Source of the DNA: CAYLHS01 sp964383535
GTDB lineage: Bacteria; Actinomycetota; Acidimicrobiia; Spongiisociales; UBA4744
Length of the DNA: 24,249 nucleotides
Assembly: GCA_964383535.1 (NCBI GenBank)
Contig: CAYLHS010000031.1
Location: 1-24,249, forward strand
Direction of reading: 5' to 3'
In this document: piece by piece, positions 6,992-14,722 of the stretch
Layout of the letters: every line of letters starts with the position of its first letter
Position numbering within the stretch: the stretch's first letter is position 1
Translations under genes and position numbers: made by a program
The notes under the pieces: generated by a model
Seen by the model: the letters and a program-made list of their open reading frames with translations, nothing else
Databases searched by the model: none
Told to the model about the DNA's origin: nothing

Positions 6992-7540
6992 TCAGGAACC
7001 GGCTTTCGCCAGCCCAAGCAGCGCCATCCCGGCGGCGAACACGAGGATCAGTGCCAGGATGAAGAAGACAACGGCGGGGATCAGGACGATCGCGACCGCC
7101 GAGCCCGTCGACACCTCCTCAGATTCCCTCACCGCGATGACGGCGCACACCAGCGACCAGATCCACCCGACCAGACTGCCGATCCACGGAATGATGGCCA
7201 GCGCGCTCGGTGCGTAGGCGTATCCGAGTGGCCGGAACAGCTCCATGAACTGCGCCTTGCCGCTGAACAGCTTGCCAATGAGCCAGAGAACTCCGGTGCC
7301 GATGGCGAGCCCGAGTGTCGGGGCGAGAACGATTGAGAAGAGCCACGAGCCGAATCTGAAGTTTCCGGGACCAATGGCAAGGCCGAGCCCTCCGATCGCT
7401 GCGGCAATGGCGACCACGATCATCGCTTCCGTCGTCTTGGTCTCGTCGGCCGACACTTCCTTGTAGAGCGTCGGGTCGAGCTTCACCGCCCGCACCACAC
7501 GGTCCATCAACCCCGCGCTTCCCGTACCTTCGGTTGTCAT
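6992..7540 (-). CDS. Yip1-family multi-pass membrane protein
   Basis: 182 residues. A charged N-terminal segment of about 35 residues (with DRVVRAVKLDPTLYKEVSAD) leads into several hydrophobic helices: about 38-58, 68-90, 105-137 with a charged break, and 148-177. The pattern, including FRPLGYAYAPSALAIIPWIG, fits the bacterial Yip1 domain family, integral membrane proteins of unsettled role. A GGAAGGAA ribosome binding site lies a few bases before ATG. It follows the polyphosphate glucokinase gene on the same strand with a 62-bp gap; a functional link is not evident. Confidence 0.75.
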   Translation of the reverse strand: MTTEGTGSAGLMDRVVRAVKLDPTLYKEVSADETKTTEAMIVVAIAAAIGGLGLAIGPGNFRFGSWLFSIVLAPTLGLAIGTGVLWLIGKLFSGKAQFMELFRPLGYAYAPSALAIIPWIGSLVGWIWSLVCAVIAVRESEEVSTGSAVAIVLIPAVVFFILALILVFAAGMALLGLAKAGS

Positions 7541-7602
7541 GGGTTCCTTCCTTTCCGGCCCGGAACATCATTGCACACAGGACGTGCCGGTGTCGGGAAT
7601 CG

Positions 7603-8337
7603 TCACCTTGTTGCCGCGACCAACGCGGCGCCCACAATGCCCGCCTCGTTTTCGAGCACCGCAGGCACCACGTTCGGGACGTCGGAGAGCGCCTCAACGA
7701 ACTTCTCGAACCTGCGGCTCACACCGCCTCCGAGAATGATCAGGTCAGGAGAGAACAGGCGATCCATGTACTGAAGGAACTTGTCGACCCGACGCCCCCA
7801 GTCGTGCCAGCTCAGGTCCCTCTCTTTGCGAATGCGGGCTGCCGCATAGTGCTCAGCCTCACCACCTCGGAACTCGAGATGACCGAGTTCCGTGTTGGGT
7901 ACGAGCACACCGTCCGTGAACAGAGCGCTGCCAATGCCGGTGCCGAATGTCAGCAGCATCACGACACCATCTCGTCCTTTGCCCGCCCCGAATCGCATTT
8001 CGGCCACGCCGGCCGCGTCTGCGTCGTTGAGCAACCTGACCGGGAGACCGGTGGCCTTCCCGAAGAGGTCGTGGCCGTCGACTCCGATCCATGACTTGTC
8101 CACATTCGCGGCGGAGTACACGACCCCCCGTCGCACCACCGCGGGGAACGTGCACCCAATCGGTCCGTGCCAGTCGAAGTGGCGAACCATCTCCGCCACC
8201 ACCCCGGCCACCGCGTCGGGCGTGGCCGGCTCCGGGGTCAGGATTTTGAAACGGTCAGCAGCGAGAGCGCCGGTTGCTAGATCGACGGGGGCTCCCTTGA
8301 TGCCGGATCCACCGATGTCAATGCCCAAGATCTCCAT
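7603..8337 (-). CDS. ppgK: Polyphosphate glucokinase (ROK family)
   Basis: 244-residue ROK-family kinase that phosphorylates glucose to glucose 6-phosphate using polyphosphate (and usually ATP). Visible motifs: phosphate-binding GIDIGGSGIKG at the N-terminus, GPIGCTFPAVV, AANVDKSWIGVD, catalytic LLNDADAAG with its Asp, LTFGTGIGSALF, and NTELGHLEFRGGEAE. These match actinobacterial PpgK, which lacks the ROK cysteine zinc motif. Length is typical (about 250). ATG at 8337 is preferred over ATG at 8349: a TATGCT box (8350-8345) lies seven bases upstream, fitting a leaderless message, and the protein then begins MEILGIDIGG. Confidence 0.92.
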   Translation of the reverse strand: MEILGIDIGGSGIKGAPVDLATGALAADRFKILTPEPATPDAVAGVVAEMVRHFDWHGPIGCTFPAVVRRGVVYSAANVDKSWIGVDGHDLFGKATGLPVRLLNDADAAGVAEMRFGAGKGRDGVVMLLTFGTGIGSALFTDGVLVPNTELGHLEFRGGEAEHYAAARIRKERDLSWHDWGRRVDKFLQYMDRLFSPDLIILGGGVSRRFEKFVEALSDVPNVVPAVLENEAGIVGAALVAATR

Positions 8338-8344
8338 AGGGAGG

Positions 8345-8350
8345 AGCATA
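8345..8350 (-). promoter_or_regulatory. -10 box TATGCT for ppgK (leaderless)
   Basis: TATGCT on the minus strand, seven bases before ATG 8337, with no ribosome binding site. It settles the start choice in favour of the internal methionine. Confidence 0.45.
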
Positions 8351-8356
8351 CCGGCG

Positions 8357-8470
8357 CTACGTTTCGAGCAAGCGCCCCAACACCGCGGCCACGAACCCCG
8401 ACCGACTCATTCCTCGATCAGCCGCCATCTCGTCGATGTCGAGCAGTTCTCCCGCTGTCACATACAGCAT
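8357..8470 (-). CDS. Candidate ribbon-helix-helix (CopG/MetJ-like) micro-protein
   Basis: 37 residues from ATG 8470 (55 from GTG 8524). After a short strand (MLYVTA) come GELLDIDEMAADRG and MSRSGFVAAVLGRLLET. This matches the RHH pattern of strand, helix, a Gly turn, then SRS at the start of the second helix, as in CopG-type antitoxins and regulators. With the upstream frame residues RITH the strand would be nearer full length, so the true start may be GTG 8524. Its stop lies just before the ppgK promoter on the same strand. No toxin is recognised next to it. It could be the remnant of a toxin-antitoxin unit or a stand-alone repressor. Confidence 0.4.
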   Translation of the reverse strand: MLYVTAGELLDIDEMAADRGMSRSGFVAAVLGRLLET

Positions 8471-8487
8471 GTGTGTGATCCTGCCCG

Positions 8488-8739
8488 ATGGGCGGCGATT
8501 CCGCGATCTACCCTCCGCTACCACGAGGTGGCCGAGCTCGTAGACCGCCTCCCAGGGCCTTCGAGCACGGGTCGGTTCCGGAATCGCTCGCTCCGAATCC
8601 AGCCTTCCTGCCTACCGAGGTGCGCAACTTCCCCGCCCACTTCTACCGCGATGGGAACCGAACCTGGGCGCTGTTGTTCGAGTACAGGAGAGGCAGACCG
8701 CGCGTCGTGAGCCTGTGTGGAGTCGAAGAGGGCGTATAG
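8488..8739 (+). CDS. Doubtful small hypothetical ORF
   Basis: 83 residues. The C-terminal half (TEVRNFPAHFYRDGNRTWALLFEYRRGRPRVV...) has protein-like strand patterning and GC-rich third positions. The N-terminal half looks less coding, and codon use there fits another plus frame better (TLRYHEVAELVDRLPG), so a frameshift near 8570-8600 is possible. It diverges from the RHH micro-ORF. It may be a decayed toxin-like gene or chance. Not recognised. Confidence 0.25.
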   Translation: MGGDSAIYPPLPRGGRARRPPPRAFEHGSVPESLAPNPAFLPTEVRNFPAHFYRDGNRTWALLFEYRRGRPRVVSLCGVEEGV

Positions 8740-8740
8740 G
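8735..8740 (+). promoter_or_regulatory. -10 box TATAGG for the secernin-like gene (leaderless)
   Basis: TATAGG ends seven bases before GTG 8748, so transcription would begin at or beside the start codon. The last base departs from TANNNT. No ribosome binding site is present. No good -35 is visible. Confidence 0.4.
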
Positions 8741-8747
8741 ATCGGTC

Positions 8748-9917
8748 GTGTGTGACACGATCGTGGTTGTACGGCCGAGCGGCGTGCTCTTCGCCAAGAA
8801 CTCGGACCGTGATCCCAACGAGGCACAGATCCTCGAGTGGCACCCGCGGAGGGGCTACCACCAGGACGAAACTGTGCGCTGCACACACATCGAGATCCCC
8901 CAGGTCGCGCAGACGAACGCCGTACTGCTCTCGAGGCCGTTCTGGATGTGGGGCGCAGAGATAGGTGCCAACGAACACGATGTCGTCATCGGAAACGAGG
9001 CCGTCTTCACCGACCAGCCCTACAACAAGGCCGGGCTGACCGGGATGGATCTGATCCGTCTTGCCCTCGAGCGGGCCGACTCGGCACACTCAGCCGTGGA
9101 AACCATCACCACCCTCATCGAACGCTACGGACAGGGAGGCGGGTGCGGGTACGAGCATCCATCGTTCACGTATCACAACAGCTTCATCGTCGCCGACCCA
9201 TCCGAGGCATACGTGCTGGAGACGGCAGGTTCGCTGTGGGAGGTCGAACACGTCACTGACGGCGCCAGATCAATCTCGAATGGACTGACCATCCCCGGGT
9301 TCGCGAAGCACTCCGATCTCGTCAAGACACGGGTATCGGCGTGCCGTACACGCCAGCCGCTCACGCAGCGACGCGCGAGGGAGGCAGCACACGCCGGCGA
9401 CATGATGTCGATACTCCGAGATCACAACGGCCCTGAACCCTCCTACGGCCTTCTCGCCGGCGCGATGGGTGCACCATGCGTTCACGCAGGAGGTCTCGCG
9501 GCGGGTTCGGAGAGTGTCGCGTCGTGGGTGGCCGACTTGTCACTGGACGGTTCGACCCACTGGGTGACGGCCACCTCCGCGCCATGCACCGGTCTCTTCA
9601 AACCCGTCACTGTGGGCCATCCCGTGGACCTCGGGCGAACGCCCACCGGCACCTTCGACCCGGAGACACTGTGGTGGTCGCACGAGCGGCTTCACCGTCG
9701 GGTGTTGAAAGACCCCGATCTGTACGCCTCTTTCGTACCCGAGCGCGAGGACGTCGAACGTGGATGGCTGAGGGACCCGCCGTCCAGCAAGGAGGCGTTC
9801 GCAACGGCAACCGGTCTCTTGGAGTCGTGGCTCGGTCGCGTCCCCGAGACACCCGACCGACGGCCCGCATTCGTCCGAAGGTACTGGCGGACGAGGAATC
9901 GTCAGGCGGGACTCTGA
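8748..9917 (+). CDS. Secernin-like peptidase C69 family (Ntn-type) hydrolase
   Basis: 389 residues. The protein begins VCDTIVVVRPSGVLFAKNSDRDPNEAQ, the secernin/C69 N-terminus, in which Cys2 becomes the N-terminal nucleophile once Met is removed. Further family segments are NEHDVVIGNEAVFT, GLTGMDLIRLALERADSA and YHNSFIVADPSEAYVLETAG. C69 enzymes are dipeptidases of the Ntn-hydrolase fold; secernins themselves have unclear substrates. Starting at GTG 8748 puts Cys at position 2, which supports this start over 8715. The stop overlaps the end of the convergent PAP2 gene by 16 bp. Confidence 0.88.
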   Translation: MCDTIVVVRPSGVLFAKNSDRDPNEAQILEWHPRRGYHQDETVRCTHIEIPQVAQTNAVLLSRPFWMWGAEIGANEHDVVIGNEAVFTDQPYNKAGLTGMDLIRLALERADSAHSAVETITTLIERYGQGGGCGYEHPSFTYHNSFIVADPSEAYVLETAGSLWEVEHVTDGARSISNGLTIPGFAKHSDLVKTRVSACRTRQPLTQRRAREAAHAGDMMSILRDHNGPEPSYGLLAGAMGAPCVHAGGLAAGSESVASWVADLSLDGSTHWVTATSAPCTGLFKPVTVGHPVDLGRTPTGTFDPETLWWSHERLHRRVLKDPDLYASFVPEREDVERGWLRDPPSSKEAFATATGLLESWLGRVPETPDRRPAFVRRYWRTRNRQAGL

Positions 9918-10789
9918 CCGGCGACCCTGGCCCGCACGAAGAGCCATGGTGCGCCGAGGGTCACCCATCCACCCACCAGACCGTACCGAACGAGCCGCAG
10001 CAGCAGCGCAGGGTCCAAGCCTGCGAACGCCGCCCTGAGACCTGCCCACAATCCGATCAGCACGACCGCACCGATCACGAACCGCTCGACGCGCCGCACC
10101 ACCGCACCCGCCGTATCGAAACGCACGAGCCGGCGTTCCAGCACCACCCCGACCCCGACGCCAATCGTCGCTCCCACACCTGCGACGACGTCATCGCCGC
10201 GCTGGAACATGAGAACGGCGAGGGGCAACGCACCAACGATGATCAACTGCCACGCGAGGGCAAGATGGCCGAACCATCGCTCCACCACGTGCCAGCCGCG
10301 CATGAACGACCACAGCACGAGCACACCGATGATGTACCCCCCAACCACGTCGGTTGGGAAGTGGACGCCGAGGTAGACCCGGGACACACCCACGCCGACG
10401 GCCAGCACCGCTCCGAGGATCCACACCCACTTCCGTCGTGCCCAGCTTCCGAGGAATCCCCAGACCGCTGTGGCGTTCTGCGCGTGCGCCGAGGGGAACC
10501 CGTTCGACGGCTGCGTCTCGAGTGCCTTGACACGCTGGTCGTATGTGTATGGCCGGGGCTGACCTGCGATCACCTTGATGACCGTGTTGACCAGCGCCGA
10601 GAAGATGAGGAGTGCCATCAACCGCACGCCGAGCACCCGATCGACACACCAGTACACGAACGGCAACGCGAGGAGATAGAACTCCTGACTCCCGAGGAAC
10701 GTCAGCGCCCTGAAGAGCCCGTCGAGCGAGGGGCTCGCCTGTTGCATCCACAGCACGACGTCGACACCCCACCGGAGGATGCCTTCCAT
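9902..10789 (-). CDS. PAP2-superfamily membrane phosphatase
   Basis: 295 residues with about seven hydrophobic helices. The three-part phosphatase signature is visible: KVIAGQPRP (KxxxxxxRP), PSAH, and SRVYLGVHFPTD (SRxxxxxHxxxD), whose two histidines form the phosphohistidine and acid-base pair. Such enzymes dephosphorylate phosphatidate, undecaprenyl pyrophosphate or similar lipids at the membrane. The C-terminal 120 residues add further membrane segments beyond a minimal PAP2 domain. AAAGGAG lies six bases before ATG, and TAGGGT (10816-10811) could be its -10. Substrate not determinable. Confidence 0.88.
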   Translation of the reverse strand: MEGILRWGVDVVLWMQQASPSLDGLFRALTFLGSQEFYLLALPFVYWCVDRVLGVRLMALLIFSALVNTVIKVIAGQPRPYTYDQRVKALETQPSNGFPSAHAQNATAVWGFLGSWARRKWVWILGAVLAVGVGVSRVYLGVHFPTDVVGGYIIGVLVLWSFMRGWHVVERWFGHLALAWQLIIVGALPLAVLMFQRGDDVVAGVGATIGVGVGVVLERRLVRFDTAGAVVRRVERFVIGAVVLIGLWAGLRAAFAGLDPALLLRLVRYGLVGGWVTLGAPWLFVRARVAGQSPA

Positions 10790-10829
10790 GCGGCTCCTTT
10801 CTTCCGACGAACCCTACTGGCGCGCCGGG

Positions 10830-10835
10830 TACCAT
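10830..10835 (+). promoter_or_regulatory. -10 box TACCAT for the aminopeptidase operon
   Basis: TACCAT within GGGTACCATCC, about 26 bases before GTG 10862. The same GGGTACCATNC block precedes the ABC ATPase gene at 19070-19075. The -35 is unclear. Confidence 0.4.
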
Positions 10836-10861
10836 CCGGGATGAGATCAAGGAGCCTGAAC

Positions 10862-13354
10862 GTGAACCCCTACCGTCTTCCCAACACCTCGCGTCCATCG
10901 CACTACCAGATCGTCCTCCATCCAGACCTCCCGGCAGCAACCTTCACCGGCACGGAGACCATCACCATCACGGTGGCAGAGGCGAGCGACGAGTTGATCC
11001 TCAACGCCGTCGAACTGGAACTCGATGCGGCGAGCCTCGGTGATCGGATCCTGTCGGTTTCGTACGAGCCCGACACGGAGCGCATCCACCTCTCGGACGG
11101 TGCTCCCATCCCAGCCGGTGAACACACGCTCGCCATCGTCTTTCGCGGCATCCTCAACGACAAGCTCCACGGCTTCTACCGCAGCACCTTCGAGGACAAA
11201 GACGGACAGGAACACGTCATAGCGACCACCCAGTTCGAGGCGACCGACGCCAGACGGGCTTTCCCGTGCTGGGACGAACCCGAGTACAAGGCGGTGTTCT
11301 CGATCCGTCTCATCGTCGACGAAGACCTGCTCGCCATCTCGAACGGTCGAGAGATCGGCAGGCGTTCGCGTGGTGACGGAACCGTCGAAGTGACGTTCTC
11401 GGACACACCGACGATGTCCACCTATCTCGTGGCGTTCGTCGTCGGACCGTTCGAGGAGACCGGACCCGTCGAGGCGGCCGGTGTCCCACTCAGGGTGATT
11501 CACCGAGCAGGGCAGGAGCGGCTCGCGTCGTTCGCGCTCGAAGCGGGAGCGCACTACCTCCAGTGGCTGAGCGACTACTACGGCATCCCGTACCAGGGCG
11601 ACAAACTCGATCTGCTCGCCATCCCCGATTTCGCGTTCGGGGCGATGGAAAATCTCGGGGCCGTCACCTTCCGCGACAGCGCCCTCCTCGTCGACCCCGA
11701 CACCGCCTCGGACGGTGAGCTCCAGCGAGTCTCAGAGGTCATCGCCCACGAACTCGCCCACATGTGGTTCGGCGACTACGTGACGATGAAGTGGTGGAAC
11801 GGCATCTGGTTGAACGAGGCGTTCGCGACGTTCATGGAGATGGTTGCCCAGGACGACTGGAAGCCGGAGTGGAAGACATGGCTTGGCTTCGCGCCTGCAC
11901 GTAGCGCCTCAATGGCTCTGGACGCTCTCGGCTCGACGAGACCTGTCGAGTTCGAGGTGGTCGCACCGCACGAGGCGGATGAGATGTTCGACCTCCTCAC
12001 CTACCAGAAGGGGTCGTCGCTGGTGCGAATGCTCCAGCAGTTCCTCGGCGAAGGGACGTTTCGAGAGGGAGTCAAGACGTACCTCGAGTCCCACGCGTTC
12101 GCGAACACCGAAACCGGCGACTTGTGGGCCGCTCTCGAGAGGGCGTCAGGTGCGCCGGTTGGTTCGATCATGGACTCGTGGATCTTCACAGGTGGCCACC
12201 CACTGGTGAAGGTCGACGTCGGCGGCAACGCCATCTCCCTGTCTCAGCGCAGATTCCAGTTCGACCAGAGCGTCAATGACGACCTGTGGGAGATCCCTCT
12301 GAGAATCGCCTACGGGACCGCAGACGGGATCAGACACGTCAACGAGGTCATGACGGGCCCCGACACCACCATCGACGTTGGTGAGAAGGTCGATTGGGTG
12401 CTCGCGAACGCCGGCGGCCACGGCTACTACCGGACCGCCTACTCGCCCGCGCTGCTCGACAACCTCCTCGCGCGCCTCGATGATCTCGACCCGCTGGAGC
12501 GCTACGGGCTGGTCGACGATGCATGGGCGAATGTGATCGCCGGCGATGTGAGCATCGGCGACTACCTGGAGATGCTCACCTGTTTCAGGAGGGAGACCGA
12601 GCACGCGATCTGGGAGATGATCGTCACGAGTCTCGGCCAGATCTACCACACGTTCGACCAGCCGATCGACGGCTACGTCCGCGACCTCATCAGTCCTGCG
12701 ATGGGGCGACTCGGCTGGGTACCGACCGGCGGTGAAGACGGTCTCACACGGCGGCTTCGTGGACTGCTGTTCACTGCGCTCGGTCGGTACGGGCAGGACC
12801 AGGGCGTTCGTGACGTCGCGGCGTCTCTCGTCCCCAAGTTGACCGACCGCTCGATGGATCCGGAGGTCGCGAAGGCGGTCATCACCGTCACTGCAAGCGC
12901 CGGCATCGCCGACTACGACAGCTTCTTTCTGAAGTACCGAGACGCCGAGACGCCGCAAGAGAAGATGCGCTATCTGCACGCGCTCCCTCTCTTCCCCGAT
13001 CCTGCTCTCGCAGACACGACGTTCTCCATGGCGATTGACGGGCGGATCAAGAGTCAGGACGGACCGTTTGTCATTGGCCGGCTCATCGGGAACAAGGACG
13101 TACAGCGAGTCGTTCTCGATCGCTTCCTGGGCGAGTGGGACACCATCGTTTCGACGTTCCCGCCGATGCTGATCCGCCGTACGCTCGGGCTGCTCTGGAC
13201 GGCGAGCAGGTACGCGCCGGACATCCACGCATTCTTCGATGGCAAGACGGTCAAGCACGCGGAGAAGGCGCTCGCACAGCAATTGGAGAACCTCGACGCG
13301 ATGACGACGTTGCGAGCAAGAGCAGCGGCCGACCTGGCGGCCTATCTAGGCTGA
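10862..13354 (+). CDS. pepN: M1 family aminopeptidase (aminopeptidase N)
   Basis: 830-residue zinc aminopeptidase that removes N-terminal residues from peptides in the cytoplasm. It carries the M1 exopeptidase motif GAMEN (residues 260-264) and zinc site HELAH (His296, Glu297, His300), with Glu319 18 residues after His300 in WLNEAFATFME. A long C-terminal ERAP1-like domain follows. GTG at 10862 was chosen because AAGGAG (10849-10854) stands seven bases upstream; ATG at 10841 lies before that site. The open frame back to 9476 is antisense to PAP2 and secernin and is spurious. It is followed after 3 bp by the DsbB-like gene. Confidence 0.95.
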   Translation: MNPYRLPNTSRPSHYQIVLHPDLPAATFTGTETITITVAEASDELILNAVELELDAASLGDRILSVSYEPDTERIHLSDGAPIPAGEHTLAIVFRGILNDKLHGFYRSTFEDKDGQEHVIATTQFEATDARRAFPCWDEPEYKAVFSIRLIVDEDLLAISNGREIGRRSRGDGTVEVTFSDTPTMSTYLVAFVVGPFEETGPVEAAGVPLRVIHRAGQERLASFALEAGAHYLQWLSDYYGIPYQGDKLDLLAIPDFAFGAMENLGAVTFRDSALLVDPDTASDGELQRVSEVIAHELAHMWFGDYVTMKWWNGIWLNEAFATFMEMVAQDDWKPEWKTWLGFAPARSASMALDALGSTRPVEFEVVAPHEADEMFDLLTYQKGSSLVRMLQQFLGEGTFREGVKTYLESHAFANTETGDLWAALERASGAPVGSIMDSWIFTGGHPLVKVDVGGNAISLSQRRFQFDQSVNDDLWEIPLRIAYGTADGIRHVNEVMTGPDTTIDVGEKVDWVLANAGGHGYYRTAYSPALLDNLLARLDDLDPLERYGLVDDAWANVIAGDVSIGDYLEMLTCFRRETEHAIWEMIVTSLGQIYHTFDQPIDGYVRDLISPAMGRLGWVPTGGEDGLTRRLRGLLFTALGRYGQDQGVRDVAASLVPKLTDRSMDPEVAKAVITVTASAGIADYDSFFLKYRDAETPQEKMRYLHALPLFPDPALADTTFSMAIDGRIKSQDGPFVIGRLIGNKDVQRVVLDRFLGEWDTIVSTFPPMLIRRTLGLLWTASRYAPDIHAFFDGKTVKHAEKALAQQLENLDAMTTLRARAAADLAAYLG

Positions 13355-13357
13355 TCG

Positions 13358-13894
13358 ATGGATCCTTCGTTCGCCAATCGGTTCTTCGCACTCGTCGCTG
13401 TGCTCATCCTCGTCGCGGATATCGGGCTGCTCGCGGTGCTCCTGGGACGTCGTGGAGCGTTGCGCAGGGCTGGTGAGTGGCTCGACTCCGTGCTTGGCGG
13501 CGCGACCTTGTGGCTCGCGTGGGTCGTCGCAGCCGGAGCGCTCGGCGGGAGTCTCTTCTATTCGGAGATCGTCGGCTTCCAGCCGTGTCAACTCTGCTGG
13601 TATCAGCGCTTCGCCTGGTATCCGCTGGTGCTGGTCCTTCTGATCGCCGCGATCCGCCGAAGCTCCCGCGTCGGAACGTGGGCGCTGCCGCTCGTTGCCG
13701 TCGGATGGGGGCTTTCGGTCTATCACTACACGATTCAGTTGTTCCCCAACCTCGACGCCGGTGCCTGCAACGCCGAGGTTCCCTGCACCGCTCGATGGAT
13801 ATGGGAGTTCGGGTTCGTCTCGATACCCTTGATGTCCTTCGCCGGTCTTACATTGGTAGGACTCCTTCTGCTATGGGCAAGGAAGAAGACATGA
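13358..13894 (+). CDS. DsbB/BdbC-like thiol:quinone oxidoreductase
   Basis: 178-residue membrane protein with about five hydrophobic segments; DsbB proper has four. The first loop holds FQPCQLCWYQR, the redox CxxC of the family, and a second extracytoplasmic loop has CNAEVPC, the partner cysteine pair. DsbB proteins reoxidise a DsbA-type thioredoxin and pass electrons to quinone, which fits the coupled downstream thioredoxin-fold gene. The N-terminal segment (residues 10-31) may be an added membrane anchor. The stop overlaps the next start (ATGA 13891-13894). Confidence 0.9.
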   Translation: MDPSFANRFFALVAVLILVADIGLLAVLLGRRGALRRAGEWLDSVLGGATLWLAWVVAAGALGGSLFYSEIVGFQPCQLCWYQRFAWYPLVLVLLIAAIRRSSRVGTWALPLVAVGWGLSVYHYTIQLFPNLDAGACNAEVPCTARWIWEFGFVSIPLMSFAGLTLVGLLLLWARKKT

Positions 13895-14502
13895 AGCGCT
13901 CACCCAGAATCATCGTGATCGTCGTCGTCGTTGCCGCGGTGGTGGTGATTGCGGCCGTTGCCGCGCTGTCTACCCGTGGCGAGGGAACCAGCGCTGCCAA
14001 CGTGAACCAGACACAACCGGTCACAGTCACCGGCACGGCTCTCCCCGTCTACCCTGACAGCGGAGCGGATACCGCGGTCGGACTGCCCGCCCCCGAGATC
14101 AGCGGGTACTCCTTCGATGGAACCCCTGTCTCGATCACTGCCGATGGGAAGCCCAAGATCATCGCGGTTCTCGCCCACTGGTGCTCACACTGTCAGAACG
14201 ACGTGGAGATGCTGACCTCGTACATCCACGACAACGGGATGCCACCTCTCGTCGAGTTCTACGCGATCTCGACCGGCGCCGACGCCTCCTACCCGAACTA
14301 CCCGCCGTCGAAGTGGCTGAAGAACTGGCCCGTGCCGACGATCGCCGATTCCCCCACGCTCCAGGCGGCTCAAGCCCTCGGTGTCAGCGCGTTCCCGTTC
14401 TTCGTGTTCATCACGGCGGACGGCAACATCGACTTCCGCTTCCCGGGGGAGGTCCAACCAGACGTCCTGTACCAGGCGGCCGTCACGCTGGCCAACGGCT
14501 GA
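13891..14502 (+). CDS. Membrane-anchored thioredoxin-fold protein (TlpA/DsbA-like)
   Basis: 203 residues. A basic N-terminus (MKRSPR) and one long hydrophobic helix (about 7-27) anchor it, and a Ser/Thr-rich linker leads to a thioredoxin domain beginning VGLPAPEISGYSFDG. The active site reads WCSHC, and SAFPFFVF provides the cis-proline loop. It would act outside the membrane as oxidant or reductant of cysteines, reoxidised by the coupled DsbB-like protein. Whether it is an oxidase (DsbA role) or a cytochrome-maturation reductase (TlpA/ResA role) cannot be told from motifs, although the DsbB partner favours oxidation. AAGGA lies before ATG 13891; ATG 13873 is in frame but lacks this site. Confidence 0.88.
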   Translation: MKRSPRIIVIVVVVAAVVVIAAVAALSTRGEGTSAANVNQTQPVTVTGTALPVYPDSGADTAVGLPAPEISGYSFDGTPVSITADGKPKIIAVLAHWCSHCQNDVEMLTSYIHDNGMPPLVEFYAISTGADASYPNYPPSKWLKNWPVPTIADSPTLQAAQALGVSAFPFFVFITADGNIDFRFPGEVQPDVLYQAAVTLANG

Positions 14503-14532
14503 GGGGCCGCGCAGCTTCGCCGCCGGAAACGT

Positions 14533-14686
14533 CTCCTCCCCCAGGAGGGCGCAGCCCGACGTTGGGGAGGTCTCCGGGGCGACGCCGAGGACGGAGGGGG
14601 CCGTTACCAGCAACGCAGCCCGCGTACCACCCCCCTACCCCAGCGGCTCTGCCGCTGCGGTACCTTCCCCCCAACGCCCCCTCCGT
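14533..14686. repeat. Nested inverted-repeat intergenic element
   Basis: Between convergent genes lies about 200 bp with several paired arms: CTCCT/AGGAG (14533-14547), CGTTGGGGAGGT (14560-14571) against ACCTTCCCCCCAACG (14662-14676, imperfect), ACGGAGGGGGCCGTT (14591-14605) against AACGCCCCCTCCGT (14673-14686, one base short), and a perfect CAGCGGC-TCT-GCCGCTG hairpin (14641-14657) in the middle. Two of the right arms overlap, so alternative folds compete. No coding frame is convincing. It may be a small palindromic repetitive element or a complex terminator. Confidence 0.55.
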
Positions 14687-14703
14687 TCGCTGGGGGACTA
14701 ACG

Positions 14704-14722
14704 GGTCGGCTGCTAGCCGACC
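14704..14722. terminator. Perfect 8-bp hairpin containing the stop of the AidB-like gene
   Basis: GGTCGGCT (14704-14711) pairs with AGCCGACC (14715-14722) around GCT. The TAG stop of the minus-strand gene (14713-14715) sits in the loop. It is placed to terminate transcription from either convergent side. Confidence 0.5.

Noticed and set aside
9476..10861. Long N-terminal extension of the aminopeptidase frame
   Set aside because: Antisense to PAP2 and out of frame with secernin; M1 similarity starts after GTG 10862, which has its own ribosome binding site.
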